A stretch of 64,000 bases of DNA. Source: Sordaria brevicollis. Its lineage: Eukaryota; Ascomycota; Sordariomycetes; Sordariales; Sordariaceae. Each line of letters begins with the position of its first letter. Within the stretch, counting starts at the first letter, position 1. Below are positions 25,514 through 36,774 of this stretch, in pieces. The stretch is from NCBI GenBank assembly GCA_033439795.1, contig JAUTDP010000010.1, positions 2,666,001-2,730,000 on the forward strand. The letters are read 5' to 3'. The notes under the pieces were generated by a model. That model worked only from the letters and a program-made list of their open reading frames with translations, did not search any database and was not told the origin of the DNA. The position numbers and the translations under genes were made by a program.

Positions 25514-26273
25514 ATGTCTCCTTCTTGAAAGAGAAGGACATGGACGCATACACCTATGGAACCAAAAGGTCTAAGCAAGCGAAGCGTAACATTTAATGTT
25601 AATGGACTAAGAATCAATGGCTGGTAATGAATCAAGATGGTTACCAGAAGAGGCTTTCACCGGATCAACGTTCCCGGTCTCTGATTTCAGCCCTGTCTCT
25701 GCTTTCCAGTTGCCGCGAAAAGTGACTGATTGCTCATGCCCATTGTATACCCCAGCAAAGAGCTATCCAAAGAGCTATCATGTCACTTATCAACCGTGAG
25801 TTTTCCGTTTGTCATGGCTGCCCCGTCCGGCTGATGCCGCAAATGATGTATGGGTGAATCAGACACGCAGCCAAAACAACTACAGGTACATTTACAAAAC
25901 AGACAAAGGCGATTCATAACTAGCGATCGTGGCTTGATGGACGCATTCCGATTCGTTATGTCTTGTAACTAAAAGGTTCATATATAAAAGAAAGAGTATT
26001 GCTCTAGAGTTAAGTTTATCAAAAGCTCCATATTTTCGTGCAGCTTTTATGTTGACCATTTAACCTCTTTCGCCCCTCCAGACTACTTCACGTCCGCTCA
26101 CATAGAAGAAGTAATCAACCGTCCGTCTCCTTCATTGCGTGTCTTTGAGTTATCCAACAACTAGCCCAAACAATTCGCTTTTTTCCCTTCGCCCTTTGCT
26201 GACCTGACCTGACCTGACCTAACTTTCTCTGCTGGATCAGAGAGAGAGAAAAACCAAACAACAACAACAAACC
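25514..26273. other. intergenic region with promoter of the 26274 gene
   Basis: This contains the ARPC1 3' end and the 5' flank of the next gene. A TATATAAA motif lies at 25981-25988. A perfect four-copy GACCT repeat (26201-26220) lies in the probable 5' leader. No other gene is seen. Confidence 0.55.
25981..25988 (+). promoter_or_regulatory. TATA-box-like motif upstream of the 26274 gene
   Basis: TATATAAA lies 286 bp before the ATG at 26274, a plausible distance for a gene with a leader of about 200-250 nt. Confidence 0.35.
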
Positions 26274-29200
26274 ATGGACCATCACACTTACCAGCACCAG
26301 CCATTTAACTGCTGGCAGCCCCAGACCCAGACCCAGCAACTTCCCACTCAAGTGGAAGCTTCATACCTCCCGCAATACAAGACGTTAGCGTCCATACCAG
26401 TTTCGGGATTTTCACTTCCTGGCTACGGTTCCGCAACTCCAGCTCCAGCTTTAGTTTCAGCTCCAGCACCAGAAGCAATAAACTACCGCCCGGCATCACC
26501 AAGTGACTTCATTTACAACTCCGCCAACTCCACCAACACCATACCCAGCACCACCGCTAGAACTAGCATCTTTCGTCCCTCTCGTCCCTCTCATATTCCT
26601 CAGTTTTCACTTCCCGGCAACCCAGCATTAACAACCACGTTATTCCCTTACCAACAAGAAATGGGCTACAGCCCCTCGAGACCCATCGAACAATCTTTAC
26701 CTAATTACCTTCCCGCACTACCAGAACAAAGTCTCCAGGAACCCAGGCCATCGGAACCAGATTCACAGGAAGCAAGTTACCCGGAACCAGGTCCCAACGA
26801 GGAAATTTATCTAACGGGACCAAGATACAGTAGTAGTGGTAGTAGTAGTAGTTCACCAAGATACAAAGAGCCTGGGTATAGGGAGACGCTCCCTCCATTA
26901 AGGTTTAGCAGTTCTAGTTCAGCGGGAAATAATAGTCCACCGGACAACAACAGTAGACAAAGATATCTGTCTTGGGGGGGACGGATAGAGGGGGGGAGTC
27001 TACCGGAAGTACACGGACAGGAAGCATACGAACCGGCAACATACGTACCGGAGCTATACGGACCGGGACCATACGAACCAGGACCGTACGAACAAGGACC
27101 ATACGAACCGGAACCATATGAACCAGAAGCATACGAACCAGGATCTAATCAGCCAGGACCATACGAACCAGGATCTAATCAGCCAGGACCATACGAAGCA
27201 GGACCGTACGAACCAGGACCGTACGAACCAGGACCCAACCAACCAGGACCTAACCGGCCGGAGTTAGCTTTTGTACAATCGATATCAGATCTAGCAGAGC
27301 CAGCACCAGGTTTCTCCGAGCATAGACAGCAAAGACAAAGGCGAAGGCGAAGGCAACGACAACAGCAAAGGGGCGAGTCAACGATGGACAACATGGGGCC
27401 TGGATCATCAAATTCCAACCCCGTTCCTCCTCCTTTACCTCTCCCCAACAGCCACGAAAGAACATCCAGCACTTCCAGCGAGTTCAGCTCAAGTCCCGAC
27501 TTCGAATCCACACCCCCAGCACCCCTCGCCCCCAAGAATAAGAAAAGACAGCACAAAGCCAGAGGCATCGAGGGATTGGAACAAATCTTACTTGGCAACT
27601 ACAAACCCGGTCGCGAAGAGAGAGAGAAGCGTAAAGGAAAGGGGAAGGAGCGGCTGGTTGATTCATCTGAGAAGGACGCGGGTACCTTTATGGTGAATGA
27701 AATGGGGAGTGGGAGTGATGATTTCAGAGGGATATGGGAGGATAGGGGGGAGGCGGTTTTGGAGAGGGTACCGGCACCGACGGCACCGACGGCACCGACG
27801 GCACCCACAGCACCAACACACCCAACACACCCAACAGCGTCCAATATCCCACCTATTACCACCACGCACACGCATACAAACACAAACACCATCACGAGCT
27901 TCGAAACAGCCCCAGCACTGGCACCACCATTTACCATGCCCATGCCCAAACTGGGTCTGTTTAGGCCGGTCAACTGGACTTCACCGTCTTCGAGAGAACA
28001 GGCAATGGGTCTGGGTCTGGATCTAGGTCGCGGTTGGGATAATCAGGAGCGGGATCGAGAGCGGGATCGGAATCGGGATCGAGATCGGAATCGGCGTCGA
28101 GTTTTTCAGCGGGGGGAAATGGAAGACGTGCATTCTCGTTTTGTTGCTCGCGAGCGCCAGGGGAGTCTTGGGGGTGGCTTTGCCGGTTATGAAAACGGTT
28201 TGAACGATTATGATGAAGACGATTATGGGAACGGGTTCGGGAACTGGAAGCGGAATATGGCCAGTCACAGCAGGACCGGGGATGATGACACCGAGGAAGA
28301 ACAACCCTTTGACGCTCAACAATGTTCGTTCACCCAGCACAGGTCACCAAAAAGGCGGAAGATCTCTAGGGAAGGAAGGCAGTACCGGACTGGTTCAACA
28401 GAGATGGTGATGAAGCAAGAACCCACCGGTAACGCTTCGACTTCGCCACGGACTACGTTTGGCCACATACCAACCTACATCTATCCACCCAAAACAAATT
28501 ACGGTAGCGCCATCGACAACACCACCTCCACCCTCGGCAATATCACTACTACTGCAGGCGGGCCTGGGTATACATCATCTGGCGAAGAAAATAACGCCGG
28601 GCCATCATCATCAAGGAGTGTTAGTCCAAGGACCAAGCTTCCAACGCCTAGTCGTCTCCTGTTTCCCACGCCGCATCCTAGTCAGACTTTCACTAACCAG
28701 ACTGGAACCGATGGGACCGAGATGACCAATACTCAGCCTTCCCTAAGAGCACTAAGCAAAGAGCTAAAGCGCCGCAACCAAGAAATGGCTTCCCTCAGCC
28801 GGTACCCAAGCCGGGATCCAAGCCGGGACCCAAGCCGTGACCCAAGCCGGGACCCAAGCCGAGAACGTCGCCGTGAAGCATCTTGGAACCTTGCCAGCGT
28901 TAGTCTTAGTCAAGAGCAGACTCTTACTCAAACCGCTGATGCTGCCCATGAAGAAGACGATAACAGAGGATTATGGTACTCTGCGCGTGAACAGCAGCAG
29001 CAGCAGCAGTACTCAGAATCGGGATCATCCGAAGAGCGCCGACGACGACAAGAAGAATGGGCAGCTATTTCGTTGTCGGGAAGTAGTGAGGAGGGGGAAG
29101 TCAGTAGCTTTCACGGCACCGAAAGCAACAAAGACATTTACGACAACGGACATAGTTATGACAGTAATGGAAATGACAGTAGTGGGAGTTATAGCTGTGG

Positions 29201-30338
29201 ACAGGAGAGGAGTCCGGATGATAACCCCCAAACCCTTCACCAGTCTTCACCTTTCCTTGCTTACCGCGATCCGAATCAGAATGAGGGGTGGAACGCCCGT
29301 TTTGAAACAACGTCTGAATCGTCTGCACCTTTTGAAGGTCATGGGTCAGGCTCCTCGGCGAGATATTACAGCCCTGGCTTGGAGCCGCCGTTGACGGCCG
29401 AACAGAGGGAGGAGCAGCGGACAATGGAGCTATACGGACAAGCGATACAGATGGTCAAAGACACTTGTCTTGAGGCGACAAAGTGGTATCTGAGGGCGCA
29501 TTGTGTGAATCAGCAAGCTCGTGGGGGTGGCGGTGCTCCTGGTACTTCTGTCCCGTCCCATAAGGCCGGCGAAGATAGGAAAGATCGTAAGAGGAGGAGG
29601 AAGCGCAAACTGAGAAACAGGAATGGCTCGTCCAGTTCCACCTCTTCGTCACCATCGCCAGGACCGTCACCGTTATCTCGACGAAGGAAAGGTAAACAAC
29701 CAGCCCGGAAACGGAAACGCACCACCGCTCACTCGTCCTCTTCCTCGTCCTCTTCTCAACTCCCAGAGGAGAGCCAAGTAACAGACTCCCTCCTCACAAA
29801 CATCTCCCAAATCTGCACCCTCTTCTGGTCCCGCTCCCAGTCCTTACGCCTGCACGACACCTCCAGCATCGAGCTCTCCACCGCCCGAAACATGTACTGG
29901 CTTTTAGACTGGGCCGAGACCGTCGCCTTTGCCGTTCCTCCTTCCGTTTGCTACTACCCCTCCTCCTCCGTCGTTTCCAACAACACCTCGATCGATTCTG
30001 ACCTCCCCGGCTGGGGTGACTCTTCCATAGAAGGACTGGAAGCCAGTAGAAGATGGGAGTGGCGCCGCCCTCGTGCGGCCTCTTCGCATCGCAAGGAGAG
30101 GGGGGAGCGGTACCGGGACGATAGTTGGGATGAGGTGGGGTTTATGTGGAGGCATAGACCCGAGGGGGGAGGGATTGAGATTAGGAAGAGTGAAAATGGA
30201 GCATATTGGAGGGGGGAGCAGGAGGTAGAGACGAAGCAGGTGTTGGAGGCTGGGGAAGCGGTTTGTGAGGCTTTGGGTTGGGGAGAGGGGGTGGAGAGGA
30301 TAAACAGGGTGAAGGAGTATTGTGGGTTGCGGGTTTGA
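26274..30338 (+). CDS. large low-complexity protein of unknown function
   Basis: A single uninterrupted frame of 1354 residues starts at an ATG in ideal context (AAACCATGG). Most of it is predicted disorder: Gln/Pro/Ser-rich N-terminus, a YEPGP/NQPGP pentapeptide array (about 27019-27252), an APT repeat (27775-27820), an Arg/Asp repeat (28050-28100), five SR(D/Y)P units (28799-28862), and basic KRRRKRK clusters (around 29580-29720) that could be nuclear-localisation signals. Two segments look ordered: TAEQREEQRTMELYGQAIQM...ATKWYLRAHC (about 29394-29510) and the C-terminal 180 residues with SLLTNISQICTLFWSRSQSL and MYWLLDWAETVAFAV. No known domain is recognised. A nuclear or regulatory role would fit the basic clusters, but this is inference. 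Confidence 0.75.
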   Translation: MDHHTYQHQPFNCWQPQTQTQQLPTQVEASYLPQYKTLASIPVSGFSLPGYGSATPAPALVSAPAPEAINYRPASPSDFIYNSANSTNTIPSTTARTSIFRPSRPSHIPQFSLPGNPALTTTLFPYQQEMGYSPSRPIEQSLPNYLPALPEQSLQEPRPSEPDSQEASYPEPGPNEEIYLTGPRYSSSGSSSSSPRYKEPGYRETLPPLRFSSSSSAGNNSPPDNNSRQRYLSWGGRIEGGSLPEVHGQEAYEPATYVPELYGPGPYEPGPYEQGPYEPEPYEPEAYEPGSNQPGPYEPGSNQPGPYEAGPYEPGPYEPGPNQPGPNRPELAFVQSISDLAEPAPGFSEHRQQRQRRRRRQRQQQRGESTMDNMGPGSSNSNPVPPPLPLPNSHERTSSTSSEFSSSPDFESTPPAPLAPKNKKRQHKARGIEGLEQILLGNYKPGREEREKRKGKGKERLVDSSEKDAGTFMVNEMGSGSDDFRGIWEDRGEAVLERVPAPTAPTAPTAPTAPTHPTHPTASNIPPITTTHTHTNTNTITSFETAPALAPPFTMPMPKLGLFRPVNWTSPSSREQAMGLGLDLGRGWDNQERDRERDRNRDRDRNRRRVFQRGEMEDVHSRFVARERQGSLGGGFAGYENGLNDYDEDDYGNGFGNWKRNMASHSRTGDDDTEEEQPFDAQQCSFTQHRSPKRRKISREGRQYRTGSTEMVMKQEPTGNASTSPRTTFGHIPTYIYPPKTNYGSAIDNTTSTLGNITTTAGGPGYTSSGEENNAGPSSSRSVSPRTKLPTPSRLLFPTPHPSQTFTNQTGTDGTEMTNTQPSLRALSKELKRRNQEMASLSRYPSRDPSRDPSRDPSRDPSRERRREASWNLASVSLSQEQTLTQTADAAHEEDDNRGLWYSAREQQQQQQYSESGSSEERRRRQEEWAAISLSGSSEEGEVSSFHGTESNKDIYDNGHSYDSNGNDSSGSYSCGQERSPDDNPQTLHQSSPFLAYRDPNQNEGWNARFETTSESSAPFEGHGSGSSARYYSPGLEPPLTAEQREEQRTMELYGQAIQMVKDTCLEATKWYLRAHCVNQQARGGGGAPGTSVPSHKAGEDRKDRKRRRKRKLRNRNGSSSSTSSSPSPGPSPLSRRRKGKQPARKRKRTTAHSSSSSSSSQLPEESQVTDSLLTNISQICTLFWSRSQSLRLHDTSSIELSTARNMYWLLDWAETVAFAVPPSVCYYPSSSVVSNNTSIDSDLPGWGDSSIEGLEASRRWEWRRPRAASSHRKERGERYRDDSWDEVGFMWRHRPEGGGIEIRKSENGAYWRGEQEVETKQVLEAGEAVCEALGWGEGVERINRVKEYCGLRV
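27019..27252 (+). repeat. 15-bp coding minisatellite encoding YEPGP/NQPGP
   Basis: About fifteen degenerate 15-bp units of the form TACGAACCAGGACCA are in frame within the low-complexity gene. Variants encode NQPGP and YEAGP. Confidence 0.85.
28799..28862 (+). repeat. 12-bp coding repeat encoding SRDP
   Basis: Five near-identical CCAAGCCGGGAC units are in frame and encode Ser-Arg-Asp-Pro repeats. Confidence 0.85.
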
Positions 30339-32204
30339 TTTTACCTGATTCTTGTGTTGTGAGAGATGGATGTAGGAGTTTGGAGAGCGGGAGTTGGGTA
30401 GAGGTTTTGAATATCAGGATGTGGATAGAGGTTTCGGAATATCAAAAAGATCGTCATCACCAATGACGAAGACAGCCTGGGCACTCTTCAAAGGCTAAAT
30501 AAAGCTTCTGATGGACATGTTGACTTCCACTTGAAGCCTAGTTGACAACGTGTTTTCCTCGTGTCGACGGATCCGATCTGATGAGGCACTCGCTTATGTT
30601 CCGTTGTGGAGGGAAATTTGTTCTTGGAAGAGGCTCTGGTTAATTTGAGCCTTCGATTCCTTCTGCAACACAGATCTTGACGATGCCGTTCATTTCTGCA
30701 CTGAAGAGTAAGAAGTGAGGACAAACACCCCCCAACGTGCGTAACGTCAATGGCTTGATTTTCCCGCCGTGGCTTCGCTTGTCTTGGGCTGTGATTTGAG
30801 GCCATGGCTGCTTGTGCGCTGTCCTTATCCAAAACAAGGCGTCTGTCTGGCTTGTTCAAGTTGTTCTGAGTAAAGGCTGATGGTGCCTGTGGTGAGCTTG
30901 GTGTGACCCTGGCTTACCCTTATATTGGGGATGATTGGATAATGACCGCGCGATAGACGGCAAGGCGCTTTGGAGAGAAAGTGAGGGTGTGCTACTGTCA
31001 ACGGCAGTGATCCGACAACCTGGCTCGAACTTGACTGGTAATCGGCAAGGTAACCGGGAGGAGGATCCCGAGGTAGAATGGAACCAAATGGATATCGGGA
31101 AAAGGAGGCGCCGGGACGTTATCATTAAAAGACGACGGATATCGTGATGTCCAGGGAAGCCAATTTCGGAAGATGACGATAGGCTTGACGATATGGGGGT
31201 TCAAGATTGTCGGCCTCAAAAGATATGCCGCATCCGAGTGAGAAATCCGAGTTTGTGTTCTGTCGTGAAGATGTGTGAATGTGTTACGGTGAAAGAGGTC
31301 AAGAAATCCAGGCAGAACTTCTTGTGAAAAGAGGCACTGTTCATAATGTTCTTTACACACCCCCTTCTTTCCGTCTTTATCTTGGAGGTGACAAAATGGG
31401 AGAGGGTTGAAAAGAAGTCGACCCCACTGACTCCACAACCCCACGGCGGGTAATCGAACGCTAACTCCACTGTCCGGGGCATGGTCGGCGGCAGCTTCAG
31501 GGGTGATGGCTGGATTGTTACAGTGGATGTGGTACCTCTAACCCCAGGATTCAGCCGTCGAACGATGTTTCCTTGATCGAACCCTCGGAATACTTTTCTA
31601 AACCCCCTTGTCATCATCGAGGTTTTCTGTATCTTTCCACCCTTCCCCCCTTGTTCCTTCCAATCTGAAGTCATTTCCTCAGTTGTGCCGCAATCCGCCG
31701 AATGACGATAAAAAGAGGATTCAGTGGAAGAGGTACTCCTCGATAATGTCACCAATGAGATATCGGCCTGCTCACCGATCACTCGCATCATGTCTACCCA
31801 TGTTGCATCCAGAAAGCGGCGAGACCCAACAGAAGGGGAAGAAATGATAAGCACACTTCTTCTTATGGCCGAGGCCTGACTGAGCTGAGGTTTTGATGGC
31901 TGCCTTTTCTTTTTTCACTCGGATCTTTTTCACTTTCATGATCTTCAACTCTCTTCGTCCTACCTATACACGGACACTCTGGAATACTCCATCTTCAACA
32001 CGACAGTCACGCGACCTCAGCACAGTAACAACAATCTCGATCTACTCGGACGATAGGACCGCCAGCCGACCACGGAGGGATTCACTTGTGATAGGACGCA
32101 ATGATATTGGGCGCGTAACAAGAAGAGGATGAAGCTACAACACCCGAGTTCACGATTGTCAAGCAACATCCAACGATAACACCCCTTTCTCCCGGAAGGA
32201 CAAG
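30339..32204. other. intergenic region upstream of the permease
   Basis: No convincing gene is present. A minus-strand frame at 31216-31854 is long (212 codons) but opens with GTG and shows no domain. Other frames overlap it. The last part is the likely promoter and leader of the amino-acid permease. Confidence 0.55.
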
Positions 32205-34609
32205 ATGAAGCCTAAAAAGCGAGATCCTCCGCCTAGCGACATCGAAATGGCCGCTTACGGCAGTAGCAGCAGCAAAGGCGGAAACGACTCCTTCGTTGCC
32301 CAAGGAAGTTCATGGAGCATCCGGGAACCTTTTGGGGTCGGCCACGTTCCGGCCTGGGCAAGAGGTCGACATCGGAAGGAACCACCACTAAAAAGATTCA
32401 TCGACTCTTTCAAGCGAGATCCCGTCAGGCGAATATCGACTCATGGCATATATGGACATGGTCATCCTGATCAATATCGAGATACCACCCAGCAGGCAAC
32501 CGATTCATCAGTTCCGAGCTCTTCTGAGGTCCCAAGAGAGCAAAATCATGGAAGTCACTACTATGATTTACACGCCGCCAACGTCAGGACGGCCAACACG
32601 AGTCTTGCTAGAGAGCTAAAAGGGAGACACTTGCAGATGATTGCCATTGGTGGTTCAGTTGGTATGTCTCTTTTTAGTTAAAGTCAGCATTGCCGAGATT
32701 TCTTCACATGTCATGTCATGTCATGTCATTGTCTTTCAGCCCCTCCCGCTTTTTTCCCACGTGTTGTTCCCTATATGTGGATCTTGGCTACAAGACAAGG
32801 CTCCGCTATGTCATCTCATCAGGGGCTTTGTTTACACTTCTATAGAAGTTTCAAAACATTTCGGTTCGTTCCCAGCATGACTAACATACTTCAGGCACCG
32901 GTCTATTCGTTGCTTCCGGAAAATGTCTCTTCCTAGGAGGACCAGCTGCTCTCATCATCGCCTATGGCTTCGTCGGTATCATGCTGTGGTGTACCATCCA
33001 GGCTCTTGGTGAACTGGCTGTTGCTTTTCCCGTTGCCGGTTCGTTTTCGTCATATTCGACGAGATTTCTTGATCCGGCGTGGGGGTTTGCTATGGGGTGG
33101 AAGTAAGTTTCCCCTATTTGTATTCACCCAGGTCAGATACTGACTTGAGACAGTTACGCCCTCCAATGGTTAACAGTCCTCCCCCTCGAATTAGTAGCAG
33201 CTTCAATAACCATCGGCTACTGGAATGACCAACTCAACAAAGCTATCTTTATCACTGTCTTTTTGATTGTGGTCATCATTATCAACCTCTTTGGTATCAA
33301 AGGCTATGGAGAAGCCGAGTTTGTGTTTTCTCTTGTAAAAATCACGGCCGTGATAGGGTTCATGTATGTCCCCCTCCTTTTCCGTTTTCCCATCCCCCCT
33401 CCCTCCTTATTCTTCACCCTTACTAACAAACACAACAGCATCCTAGCAGCCGTCATCAACATCGGCGGCTTCCCCGACGACCCTTCCTCCCCCGGTTCAC
33501 CAACCGGCTACATCGGCGGCCGCTACTGGACCAACCCGGGTGCCTTCCACAACGGCTTCAAAGGTCTCTGCTCCGTCTTCGTCTCCGCCGCATTCGCTTT
33601 TACGGGGACCGAACTCGTCGGCCTAGCAGCCGCCGAAACCGCCAACCCGCGCAAATCCCTCCCAACAGCAATCAAACAAGTCTTTTGGCGAATAACCGTC
33701 TTCTACGTCGTCTCCCTCACCCTAATCGGCCTAATAGTCCCCTACAACCACCCCCGCCTCCTCGGCAACCACATCTCCAGTCCCGACAAACAAAAAGAAT
33801 CTTACAGTGTCTCCGACGCCTCCCACTCCCCCTTCGTCATAGCAATCGAATCCGCCTCCATCCAAATCCTCCCCGGCATCATGAACGCCGTCATTTTAAT
33901 AGCAGTCCTCTCCGTCGGCAACTCCGCCGTCTTCGGCTCTTCCCGCACCCTCGCCGCCCTAGCCGACCAGCGCCAAGCCCCCCAATTATTGGCATACGTC
34001 GACCGCAAAGGCCGCCCCCTCTTCGCCATCCTCTTCGCCTCCATCATCGGCCTAATCGGCTACTTGGCCGACCTAAAATTCCAAGCCGACGTCCTAAACT
34101 GGCTCCTCGCCGTCTCCGGCCTTTCTAGCATATTCACCTGGGGCTCCATCTGCCTCTGCCACATCCGCTTCCGACGCGCGTGGTCCCGTCGCGGGCGCAG
34201 TCTTTCCCAGTTGTCATTCACCGCGCAGGCCGGTGTAGCCGGCTCCTATGTTGGCCTGGCGCTGAATGTGTTTGTGCTGGTAGCACAGTTCTGGACCGCC
34301 GCTTTTCCGATCGTTACCTTCACCGATAATGTGGACGGTGGGGAGGCGAGCGGGAGCAAGAGGGTGCAGACTTTCTTTTTGCAGTATTTGTGTGTGCCGA
34401 TTGTGGGGGCGATGTATGGGGGGTATAAGATCTGGTTTAGGACGGGGGTGGTGAGAAGTAGGGAGATGGATTTGGATACGGGGAGGAGGAGGGTGGAGGG
34501 GATTGAAGGAGGAGGAGGAAGTGTGGGGTTGGAAGTGCTAAAAATGAGGGAGAGGGAAGAGGTGGAGGGGTGGCCGGGGTGGAAGAGGGTTTATCGGTTT
34601 TTTTGTTGA
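32205..34609 (+). CDS. amino-acid permease (AAT/YAT family, APC superfamily)
   Basis: Exons 32205-32661, 32895-33102, 33154-33363 and 33439-34609 give 681 residues. Each join restores family sequence: GGSV-GTGLFVASGK (TM1), GFAMGW-NYALQWL (TM3) and VIGF-IILAAVINIGG. A long hydrophilic N-terminus (about 145 residues) precedes ARELKGRHLQMIAIGGS, the classic entry to TM1. About twelve membrane segments follow, with conserved ELAVAFPVAGSF, FAFTGTELVGLAAAE and SSRTLAALADQRQAP. The C-terminal tail is basic and acidic and cytoplasmic. It should import amino acids by proton symport across the plasma membrane; substrate specificity cannot be read. Intron 1 contains a CATGT pentamer repeat. Intron 3 (75 nt) is free of in-frame stops, so its retention would insert 25 residues. 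Confidence 0.93.
32706..32730 (+). repeat. CATGT pentanucleotide repeat within intron 1
   Basis: Four and a half tandem CATGT units lie inside the first intron of the permease gene. Confidence 0.8.
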
Positions 34610-35625
34610 AGTGACGGAGAGGAAGGGGGTGGGAAAGGTAAGATGGGAAAGGGGACGGTGAGATTGGGAAGGACGGGATGAGAGAGAGGGATGAAGTTGG
34701 GTATGGAGTCTGTGTATTTTGGGATACCATTGAGTGTCTTGTGTTTGGTTTGGCTTGGGAGTTTTGGAAACGGGATGTTTAGCAGGGAGTTGGGATAGAT
34801 ACACTTGGGTTGGGATATGAAAGCGAGGGCGTTTAGTGTTTTGCTGGATTGGGGGAACCAGCTCGCAATGATTTTCCATTTGGTCAGTCCACTTTACAAT
34901 GATACCACCGGTCTTTGCTTTTGTACATCATCTACCAGGGCAGTTGGGACATAGTTGGACATCATTGAAGAGTGATGATGATTGATGCATTTGATAACCC
35001 GTACGAGCACCTCGGGACTTCTTCCATCACACCACCTCGTCACGATTCCATCCGGAAAAAACGGGGGAGTAAGCAACCTTGCGGGCAATGCACCTTGACT
35101 GGGACCTTATAACCCTGAAGTTGTGCACCTTCAAATAACTAATCCAGTAGCTTACGTGGTATGGTATGCTGGTTAGCCAGATAAAACTTGCTTCGGCGGT
35201 TTTTCGTAGGACAGCAGCTGGTCTTGGGTTCGATTCAACTCGGGGCTTGGGCGTTTGAGCTTTTTTGTCTTTTTTTTTTCTTTTTTTTTGTCTTTTTTTT
35301 TTTTTAATCTGTACGTCCTTTTCCTCCTCGTCTTTCCATTATTAACTTAGCCATGGAGATTGATCGGGCTCTGACATATCTTCGTCGCTGCACATTCATT
35401 GCAGTTGGCACTACTTTTTTTCGCCATCCCTACCTGCTAATGCCTTTCCTTTTCCTTTTCCTTTTCCTTTTCCTTTTCCTTTTCCCTTTCCTTTTCCTTT
35501 TCCTTTTCCTTTTCCTTTTCCTTTTCCCTTTCCTTTTCCTTTTCCTTTTCCTCTTCCTTTTCCCCTTCCGCTCCTTCCATTCTCCCCTTAGCTTTCTTCA
35601 CTTTAACCCTCCCCAACAGTTAAAG
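34610..35625. other. convergent intergenic region with simple repeats
   Basis: This holds the 3' ends of the permease (plus) and the 35626 gene (minus). It contains T-runs (35268-35306) and a long TTTTCC hexamer tract (35442-35575). A box-B-like GGTTCGATTC (35227-35236) followed by T-runs does not fold into a tRNA. Confidence 0.6.
35442..35575 (+). repeat. (TTTTCC)n hexanucleotide tract
   Basis: About twenty-two tandem TTTTCC units with occasional TTTCCC variants make a 134-bp pure pyrimidine tract. It ends about 50 bp beyond the stop codon of the minus-strand gene, probably in its 3' untranslated region, where the transcript would carry GGAAAA repeats. Confidence 0.9.
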
Positions 35626-36774
35626 CTAAACACCAAACTCATGCTCCCAAAAAGCCAAAAACTTTTCCGCCTCCACCCTCGCTCTTTCTCTCATCTCCCC
35701 GTTATCATCATCATCATCAAAAGCACGCACCATCGCCGTTCTGATTTGATCTTTGCCTTCTCCTGTCTCTACCAGCTCCAGTAAATCTCGGAGACCGGGA
35801 AAGTTGATAAAGATTGGTCCTGAGAGGATGGCGACCGAGTGAGGGGAGAGCGGACGAAAGGGTTGGTTGCGGGAGCGGACGGTGCAGAGGGGGAGGAGGG
35901 TGTCGCGGGAGGGGATGTAGCTGTTCTGGTAAAGGGATGGGGGGTGGTGGTAGTTGTGTGGGAGGTGGTGAACGTGAGCATGCGCGGGGAGTGGTGCTGG
36001 CGTTGGGGCTGGAGTGGGAGGTGGCTGCTGGAGAGAGGCGAGTAGTGAGGGGAGGTCGGTAGGCTGAGATATGGGCAGGATGGGGATTGAGGAGAGGGAT
36101 GGTTGTTGGGTTGAGAGGAGACTGCGAATTTTGTCAGTTGGTGGTGATGTTTTGGGAGCTGTGATGATATGGTTCCGTGAAGCAGTAGCGCAATAAACTG
36201 AGAAAGGCCGTTAGATAGGAGGAAAGAAAGGCGAACATACTCAACCTGCAACTTCATATACCCTTCCAACCCCTTTTCCTTCTCCTTCTCCTCCCCGCTA
36301 CTGTCTCCGTTCCCTGACTCGGCGGTGCCAGTCTCAAGCGCATAAACAATCTTCGCCTCAGAGACCTGACTCCTATCCTCGCGACAAAGATCATCCAGCT
36401 CACCAACCCGCTGCATCGTGCTCGGTGTGCCAACATCAACAGCCGAGAACAACAGCAGACGAAGAACCGTGTAGCTGCCTCCGCGGGGGATCATGAGCGT
36501 TATGTCGTTATTTTCCAGTTCGGTTTCTATTTGTGGTGCTCGTTAGGAATGCTCTGCTGGGTCATGATGGTATGTACTCAGAGAGAGCCGCATCGTATTG
36601 TCAAATTATCGCAGTGGATATGGTATACGCATTTTATGAAACGGAAGGGATATATGGACAGATGGACGAATAAATGCACATACCTTGCCAGCGACCACCA
36701 GGTTGATGAAGCAATTGTGCGACTATTTCCGCCCATGCGGACCGTTGTCTGAGATTTGAAGATAGGAGGTTCAT
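35626..36774 (-). CDS. hypothetical 290-residue protein, three exons
   Basis: Exons 36774-36684, 36526-36241 and 36121-35626 were assembled from splice signals. The ATG context is GTAACCATGA. Intron 1 has GTATGT, a CCTAAC branch and ATAG; intron 2 has GTATGT and CGCAG. Phases match at both joins (WQ-E-TEL and LQV-D-LLS). The product has no signal or membrane segment. The first 100 residues look ordered (LSSNLRQRSAWAEIVAQLLH, ENNDITLMIPRGGSYTVL). The middle is Pro/Ser/His-rich and disordered. The C-terminus looks ordered again (AILSGPIFINFPGLRDLLEL, ARVEAEKFLAFWEHEFGV). I do not recognise the family. The consistent splicing over three exons and the C/G-ending codons argue that it is real. Confidence 0.65.

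Noticed and set aside
31216..31854. 212-codon minus-strand frame
   Set aside because: It opens only with GTG, has no domain and lies in the permease upstream region.
35170..35265. tRNA gene suggested by GGTTCGATTC and a following T run
   Set aside because: The T-stem does not pair (TTGGG against CAACT), and no 7-bp acceptor stem partner exists upstream.
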